From Acanthopleura granulata (Eukaryota; Mollusca; Polyplacophora; Chitonida; Chitonidae), in the NCBI GenBank assembly GCA_016165875.1, contig JABBOT010000004.1:16803672-16867671 (forward strand): a DNA stretch of 64,000 nucleotides. Direction: 5' to 3'. Each line of letters begins with the position of its first letter. Position 1 is the first letter of the stretch. Of the stretch, positions 56,201 to 64,000 are shown piece after piece. The translations under genes and the position numbers were made by a program. The notes below the pieces were generated by a model. It was not told the origin of the DNA and searched no databases. It was given only the letters and a program-made list of their open reading frames with translations.

Positions 56201-57233
56201 TTATTTCTTAACAGAGATCAGGCCAACATTTAATATCTCTCAAGGTGTATACACTCAGTCATTGACAGCTAAATGTAAAAATTTGACGTCCTACGCGATT
56301 AATGAAAGACCAGGATCTTTATGTAAGCACTGATACTGATCTGCCCCCATGTCTTTCTAAGGCTGAAAACCTGCCAAAACTCCACAACAGGACTGATAAA
56401 GGAGGTGGAAAGAGGGATCAAAATATAGAGTAGATTTACATACATGTGTATGTGTAAATTAAATACATTGGATACGGTTTCGCATAATTTTCAGCAGCTA
56501 CATGTACATACTGTGAGGCACAGCATGTATGCCTACCTCCACACAACCTGCACGCATACCCTTTGTGCCTGCTTAGTTTCTTTTTTTCTTCGTTTCTGTC
56601 AAAGAGGAAACTTATACCATTCTGCTTCATCCCTATACATGTTCAGTTATATAAATTTAATGCTTGTCAATTGATTGAGGTACTGGTAAGAATGATTTAC
56701 CTCAGAGTAAAAAGTACAAGTGACTCAGCATAACCAAATGAATACCAGTACATGTATGTGATATATATAGACCCTGCATGTTCTGCATGGTTACATATAA
56801 CCTGCGTCATGTACATACATGTGTCTGTGATCAAGTCCAATTTAATATGTAAGCTAGGTGAAGGTGAAGACAAAAACAAATTGTATCAATACTGGTTAAT
56901 TACTGGCACAGAGGAATACACCTGTATCCTATCATGTACACGTACATGTACAAACCTTCTGAGGTGGAACAGAGACCTGGGAACAACGACAACACTGACA
57001 GGCCTTTGTTGATCCATAAAGCTGAGTGAACCTGCAGTGGAGCCGGTCCGTCAGCTGGCCTAACCTTACACAGATATAGCCATACGGCTTTATATTTATA
57101 GTCCTTAAGAGTCCAACATACAAACAAGCTGGTGCCTCCCCTCAGCCTGTGGCTAGTTGACACACCATGGCCACTTTGTACAGGTAAAACAAACACTACG
57201 GCTGCTAAGCCACCTGCATCCATGTGCACTTTA

Positions 57234-57260
57234 TACACACACATATATATATATATATGT
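57234..57260 (+). repeat. (CA)n(TA)n microsatellite
   Basis: ACACACACATATATATATAT-type run. Confidence 0.7.
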
Positions 57261-57378
57261 AGTTGCTTCTTCACGTATTTACAGATATAAATGGGCTGTA
57301 TGTATTAACACGTCTGCACTAACAACAGGAATCCTACCAGGCATGTCTTCTTCACAATGTACAGGAATTTCAACTACA

Positions 57379-57398
57379 CCCCCCCCCCCCCCCCCCCC
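57379..57398 (+). repeat. Poly-C tract (C20)
   Basis: Homopolymer of 20 C. Similar shorter tracts occur near 12001 and 12651. Confidence 0.8.
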
Positions 57399-60300
57399 AG
57401 AACAAATCAGGCTTATATATATACTACACATGAGGATGTCCCAGGATACTCACTTATCCAAGGTACCAAATGAAGGAAACATACACTGAGTGCTAGCCCT
57501 ATAATGTGGAAACCATGCACAGAGCACCCAAAACTATAACACACCGCTAGTCATACCTATACAATACACTGTACCTGTAAAAAGGATACAATGAATAGTC
57601 CATTAAGCATTACAGGTATCAAATACAACTCTTAAAACTTTGCCATACCTGGGCAAACATCTACATGCATGTATTTAACCAGTTTCTAGGTCATTCAGGT
57701 ATACAATATGTATCAGCTGCATGTGCTGAGATTTTACAGGAATACATTTTGAGCTTTCATGATAAACAATGCAGACGAGTCTTTAGCAGAATTCAATTCA
57801 CGTACTTCCAGCAAATGTGGCTTTCTTTTCATATGTGGTTTTTTTCAGACCAGGAAGACTACATGTATTTCACTGCAATACTAACTAAGCTCAAATAAAA
57901 TTTTTATTAAATAAATTGATTATGCTGATCGCCATTTCTGGACAGACATGCAATGCATAGCAAGCATCCATGCAATTTGAGGACATTTTCAAAAAAAAAC
58001 TACATGTACGTATATGTGGGATGTAAAGGTAAGAAAAACTCTGAGCTCTTTGTACATGTGCACATAGTGGTTTCATTAAAATACTGACATGTAATTGTAT
58101 ACAATGGTAATAAGTACAACTTGACTGCACAAACATATGCATGGCCATGGATAATATTCATGGCTTAAATTGACATGAGATCGATTCAGTAGCAAGGTCA
58201 TCTGAAGCTACCCCCTGAACTATGACAGTGTAATGTCAGTATATTAACACAGAGTTAATTCAAGACTGGCAAAATAGAGGAAAAACCACCCAAAAAGAAA
58301 AATATTTTTTGACAGTTTAAATATAAATTCTTTAACATAAATACATGTATATCATGCGTAAAACCGAATTACTTATATATCAACCATGTCCATGCATATG
58401 AACTTATTTTCTGACAGAAAAAGTATATCCTCACATGAAGATGAAAATGGTGTTTATGCACCTTTATACCCTACTTAACCCCGAATGAAATACAAATGAA
58501 CTTTGGTCAGAGTACTATCCCAGCTGTACATGCCATACAAGCCCGGCTATCCTTTATGTACTGGGAGACCTTCACAAAGTATGTATGTTTAATCAGATAT
58601 TCAAGCAGCCAAGTTCTCCCTTGTTTAGGCATGCCTGTGTGGTCAGAGTGCAAAATATAAAGTTCAGAAACCTAACACATCTTGGTACTATACCGCAGCA
58701 CATCTCATGCGTGGTGGGTCTACGGCCAAGCCTAAACAGACATGCTGTGTAAGAAGAAATCATAAATAACTGATCTAATGAAATCAGACTTATCAAATTT
58801 TAAAAATTATGCATAAAATTACAATACTTATTGTAATATAATGAATATTCCAACTATTAATGACATATATGTACAGCCAATAAATTATCTTTATCAAATC
58901 ACCCTCCATACAACTAAAAAATTCTTCACGTCCTTTTTTTAAATGCTTCACACCACAGCTATACTAACATTCAAAATCTCCCCAGAAGTCACCTTCTGCC
59001 TGGTATGAATTGCTACAACAGAGTTATCTACCTTGCGAAAAGGACCCACCAACCTCTATAAAGGTGCATGGCTTTTCAATCATGAAGACAGAACACATCC
59101 TGTTTATACAATATGAGTGGACATACTCAAAAATGTAGACTTTCTACCTGACGAAAAATAATAAGTATCTGTATGAGCGTAAGTCACATTTTGGTAACTC
59201 AGGTATAAGCAGGTGTAAGCACATCTAGTACATTTACTTTACTTAAATGCTATATACATTATTATCTGCATTTTAAGTTTATATTTGTGCCTCATATTTG
59301 TCCACCATAAGAAGAGCAAAACTCGTGTGCTTTCATTTAAGGTACAGCTAAATTGATCGTTATGTTGAAAAATTACAGCAAACACTTCAACAAATCCATA
59401 TACAGTTGTGGATACTAAGGCACACGTACTATGTCCAACACTTGTTTTAATTGGTCACGTATCAGAACTATAATAAGTCATAGCAATATAACATGTATTT
59501 CATTAATGATGATGAGACAGGAAAAAATTTGTCTTAATTATGATTGTATCTTTCATAAGGTCTGATTTCATTTAACATAATACAAATCACATTACATGTA
59601 TAATTGGCAACATACTTACCAATACATATTTATACAGGCCTAAACCATTGTTACCACACACCTACTGGGTGGCATTTAAAAATGAAAGTACATTCTACTT
59701 TACCGCTCTGCTGGACTTTCCCAAACTGTGTACATCCTTAAGTCCTTCATACCGTTCAAGTCTTTTGAAGCAATAAAACTTGTCTCTTAAATGAAACCGT
59801 TGGGACAAATCAGTTGCAGGCAACAAACTCTACAACTAGCCTTCACTGTTTCATATGCTTAACTGTGCTTTTCATCTGCATAAACATCCACTATGTAACT
59901 CATTCCTTTGTCCACTTGGATTTCTGTTCAGTCAAGAAAAGGTAGGTCAGGTGAATTTGTAAACGAGCATCTGTCAACTGCACTCCTCCTGTAAGTGGTA
60001 CAGGCTGTGTCGTCACTGTGTCGCTCTCCAGCTACTTTCAACACCGCATCAGATTAATATAAACCTTTACCCATTAAGGAAAAGGGAATTACATCTACGT
60101 AAATGAGGGGAGATTAAAGCACTGTGAAACATAAGAGGATTACGAACATGTTGATAAAGTCCTTCTGTACAACAGCAAATAAGAAGACAAGGAAATAACT
60201 AAACAGATGAAATTTTCTCAACACTGCCTGTGTACATACTGTATGTGGTTGTTCAGCATATTTAGAGGTTGAATGATTTATATTTTATATGTTTTCATAT

Positions 60301-61210
60301 AATTTTATGTGTGGATTTCTTCTCGCTGCCCACACATGTACACAGAAATATATGAAGCTTCACAATGAAGCAAACAAACAAGCAAACAAAAAAAAAGCAA
60401 CCCTTTATTACAAACATTCCTTTTTTTCTGGGACATTAAACACAAGTATGACTAAAAATGTACATAAGTTTTGGTCATAAAATCTACTTCAATTTCACCT
60501 TGTTAAATTTAATTCAATAACAAATCCAGCTAATGCACTAATACTTTTAATAAGCTTAATACTGTAAAGCTGCATCATATGTACAGACTATTATACACAA
60601 AGTTCTACATGCTCTTGTACTTTAAGTTGATTTCTTCCCTAAAAACAGTAATAAAAGTAAACCACAATTTCAATACTCCCAGACACAGATGCAGAAATTC
60701 AAAGCAAAGAACTAGCTAGGAGTTAATGAGCTATATGAATACAGGATTGTCACTTCCTGAAGGGTATCCACCACACTATTATACATATCTAGATTCTGGG
60801 GTCTATCTGCACAATGCAACAAATGTTCTTTGTCTCTTGGGTGTCTGACCTCAGCAACTGACATACATGGTCACAACTTCCGTGATCTGATACAACGGCC
60901 CTGGTAGCAGGCTTTTATATCTAACTAATGTACAAGCAGTATTTCAGTCATCCTACACAGTTAAGCATTTACAGTAAACCAGGGGGACTTGAAAACATTA
61001 TTAAATTTCAAGTACATGTAATAACCTTGATTTAAGTTTGTGATGAAGTAGATATATTTAGAGAAAACATTATCTTGATAAAAGCCTTGTATGCATATAC
61101 ATGATACTTTTTTTCATAAAATACAAAACATCATATAACTGACTTCAGACTTATCAACGTAAGAACTATAACTTCAAATAAATTCAAAATGAAGATCTAA
61201 ACTCATGTAA

Positions 61211-61413
61211 TCTTCAACCTTTTCAACCACTACACTGCTTTTTTCAGTAAAATTTACGCATACAATGATTTTGAAAGTGAAACTAAAAATGATGTGTTTG
61301 TGTGATTAAAGATGCAAGCTTCATAAAACTGAGCAAACTCTTTCTCTACAATCCATAGTTCTGTCAGAATATTTAAAAATACTGGTTGTAGAGGTGGTTG
61401 AAAAGGTTGAAGA
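61211..61413. mobile_element. 203-bp terminal-inverted-repeat element, copy 1
   Basis: The left end TCTTCAACCTTTTCAACCAC (61211-61230) and the right end GTGGTTGAAAAGGTTGAAGA (61394-61413) are perfect 20-base reverse complements. The interior matches the copy at 62648. It has no coding capacity and is a MITE by structure. Confidence 0.85.
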
Positions 61414-62647
61414 ACTAGGGTATGCAGATGAGACTGAGAGCAGATTATAACACAAAAATTTTAAACATCATCACTTACAAAGATTATATTACTTCAGTGT
61501 GAGTGAGAAAAACACTGGAACTGAAGATATACATATACATGTAGAAAAGCCATAGTGACGCCTGCATAACTTTATCTTCACGCCCTTTGAATACAATAGT
61601 ATATGATTATTCAGTAAATAAATAGTAAAAGTTTTAAAAGGGTTACCAATTTATCGCCTAGTTTCTCTAGGCCATTTCGGTGAAGCAGTCCATTAAAGCT
61701 AATGTACACGTATGTAGATTCAAAAGGTTTGTTGTCAGACTGAAATTCAGAAAATGGGTGAGTGGAACCCTAATCTTCCTTATTTACATTAATTACATCC
61801 TAAGTAGCTGAAAAAGGTGGGTAAATCAATCAAGCAAAATGAGTTCCCTGGAAACTGCTAAGAAATGTATGCCTTAACCTCAAATCTGGCAGCTTAACCC
61901 TGCATCTACACTTTGCAAAAACTACCAATTTAGCCCCATGTTTCTTAACATACAATAAATTTTCCTCCCAACCTCATATGCATTTTAATCTGCACAAAGC
62001 AGCAAAATCTTGTAACAGTTTGTGTTGTTATCAGTGTATAGACTGAAATTTCTCTGTGGTACAGAGTCAGATTACACGAATCAAAGTCCAGGACATCTGG
62101 GTCCGATATCTAATCTGGTCTCTGTACAACTTATACATGTTCAGGCAGATGATTTGTCAATCATTATACCAAATTGCATTTGTGACATTTCACGGGCCTG
62201 GAACTAATTTGAATAACATAAGTATGACATATTTTCACTGAGTCGAACTGTTCATCATGTAGAATGTGTTCTTCATATACATTTATTTGGGATTCTCTGC
62301 CTGGTGGACATTACACTACATGTAACTTGATGAATAACTTTCTAACTTTTGCATGCCACCCAAATACAACCAACATAGAGAATTATAAAAGCTTACATTT
62401 ACTCTGAAATTAAGAGATGCATACAATGCCTCACTTGTAACATGTAAGTTAGATAGTCCAAATAGACTGAGGTCATGTAGATGCATCTAACCTGTTAATT
62501 TTCTTTTCTTAAATATAACTCCCACACGTTTGCATAAGCAAGTGTAAAAATTTCAGTGTAAGATTTGGGTCAGACAATATTTAACATCCTTGTACACACT
62601 ACTATGCAACATAAATCAATCAAAATTCATACATTACACACTGTAAA
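61414..62647. other. Non-coding spacer between two MITE copies
   Basis: No recognisable gene on either strand; the open frames near 62022-62241 have no domain. Confidence 0.4.
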
Positions 62648-62850
62648 TCTTCAAGATTTTCAACCACTAAAGCACTGTTTTCAGTGTAATTTATGCATAC
62701 AATGATAATGAAAATTACGTTAAAAATGATTTGTGTATATGATTCAATACGCAAGTTTCATAAAACTATGCAAATTATTTCCCTACAGCCCACAGTTCTG
62801 GCAGAATGTTTCAAAATATTGGTTGCAAAGGTAGTTGAAAAGGTTGAACA
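62648..62850. mobile_element. 203-bp terminal-inverted-repeat element, copy 2
   Basis: It has the same length and direction as copy 1. The ends TCTTCAAGATTTTCAACCAC (62648-62667) and GTAGTTGAAAAGGTTGAACA (62831-62850) have decayed by a few bases. Interior blocks GCATACAATGAT and TTCATAAAACT are shared with copy 1. Confidence 0.85.
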
Positions 62851-64000
62851 ATTTGGGTATATATAGATATATATAAGAGATACAGAGTTCAACTAAATCT
62901 CACAGTATAGCAACATATCGAGGAGGCACAGAATTCATTCTTAATATTTCTCAAGAAGATACACCATGCAAGGAAAGCTAGCCAGCTTGGGTATAAAATT
63001 TCGAGACTCCTGACACACAGCTAAAGAACTCGATTAAACCCAGCATTCTTTGAGTCATCCAGTAGAAATTCTGGTTAACCACCCTTTCCATTAAATCCCC
63101 CATTCACACAGTCCACGTACTATGATCCTGAACACTTTGACATAAGAAAGTATTTCCATCTGTAGTAAATGCTTCCTAATATGACTAATGTCTCCCTATA
63201 CCATGCTACATAAATGCTGGCTAGAAGAACATCTCCATGAGTTTTGATAAATCTGTTCAATTTTAAGCCTTTTAACAGTAAAAGAAACCTTCAAAGAAGA
63301 TGCAATGATTCTGACATTTGTACAAATTCCAGTGAGTTCTAAATGACATTCAGGATAAATTCCAGATAGCAACATACAATATTTAGCACTGTATTGAATT
63401 ATAATGCCATTATAACATTGTATACACTGTCATCGTACAATATGCCAAATCATCATTTCAGGAGTCTTGCGAGTTCACGCAGGTTTCGCCAAGATCAGGT
63501 GAAGACTACTGTGAAGTGAGGAAACTACAAGACAAATGGAACACCCCAAATCAAAACTAAAATATTCACAGCATATAATCACCGAGAAAACTGTCAACAA
63601 AAATGATGGATTTACATGTGAGGATGGATTTACATGTGAAGACATAAATCCAAAACATACATACAAGTACACATACATCTGCACACATACTTGTACCAGG
63701 GGACTGGTCAGGTTTTTACATAAATACACCTTGATCCAAATGTATATCAATACACTTGATGACAAAAGGATAATATGGAAGAGCAAAATGTATTACTCAT
63801 ACGGATATATGGGAACAATGACCAAGTGTACCTAGAAAGCAAATTACAGTATATACACACAGACACACAGATACAATACGAATGTTGTGTTCATTTCAAT
63901 TTCACTTTCATTTTAGCTTCCCTAACCACATACACGTGACCAAAAAAAAAAAAAAAAAAAACACACACACATAACAAAACAGGATATACATGTATTATTA
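62851..64000. other. Non-coding end of window
   Basis: No gene recognised. A short tandem duplication of GGATTTACATGTGA lies at about 63608-63640. An A-rich run followed by (CA)n lies at 63942-63971. Confidence 0.4.

Larger units (their letters stand above)
53275..61210. other. Upstream flank or intron of MITF-like gene, no exon found
   Basis: I searched the - strand for further N-terminal MITF exons and found none that could be supported. There are simple repeats ((TA)n at 53398-53412, (CA)n/(TA)n near 54431, (CA)(TA) at 57234-57260, C20 at 57379-57398) and many TACATGTA-type palindromes. Confidence 0.4.

Noticed and set aside
56900..57274. 124-codon ORF on - strand
   Set aside because: Low-complexity Tyr/Val start from a (TA)n microsatellite; no domain.

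Overview
The window is nuclear DNA of an animal. It is intron-rich and AT-rich, with GT-AG introns of several hundred to several thousand bases, many tRNA-derived SINE copies, small inverted-repeat elements and simple repeats. The style of the SINEs, with a conserved body, a TAAAACACCAATCAAATAAA-like tail and frequent TACATGTA palindromes, points to a mollusc, most likely a bivalve. That assignment is inference from recognised repeat style and gene content, not a search.

Four conserved protein genes could be rebuilt exon by exon with consistent reading phase. (1) + strand, 1870-7903: the last ten coding exons of a ceramide kinase (CERK); the N-terminal exons lie upstream of the window. (2) - strand, 13928-21171: a complete five-exon gene for an EFCC1 (EF-hand and coiled-coil domain) orthologue, 682 residues. 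(3) - strand, 25787-32023: a complete four-exon universal stress protein gene, 258 residues, with an unusual acidic and Thr-rich N-terminal extension. (4) - strand, 42956-52932: seven coding exons of an MITF/TFE-family bHLH-zipper transcription factor. It encodes 378 residues from an ATG in an excellent Kozak context, and the same exon also stays open into upstream exons not seen here. These genes are unrelated in function: lipid kinase, coiled-coil protein, nucleotide-binding stress protein and transcription factor.

Between and inside the genes the sequence is dominated by mobile and repeated DNA. At 34.5-36.0 kb there is a 27/28-bp tandem array with higher-order structure; diverged units of the same family reappear up to about 39.5 kb around a dead reverse-transcriptase gene (37.0-37.7 kb). 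A fold-back element in the CERK 3' region is flanked by TTAA. A 622-bp fold-back element with a 9-bp target duplication, a 156-bp fold-back element and two 203-bp terminal-inverted-repeat elements lie around or upstream of the MITF gene. At least eight SINE copies include one nested insertion. Two THAP-domain fragments and a short YQFE-motif exon resembling the start of P2X7-intracellular-domain proteins complete the coding debris.

The rest (9.1-13.9, 24.0-25.8, 32.0-34.4 and most of 53.3-64.0 kb) shows no convincing gene. No tRNA, rRNA or CRISPR was found.
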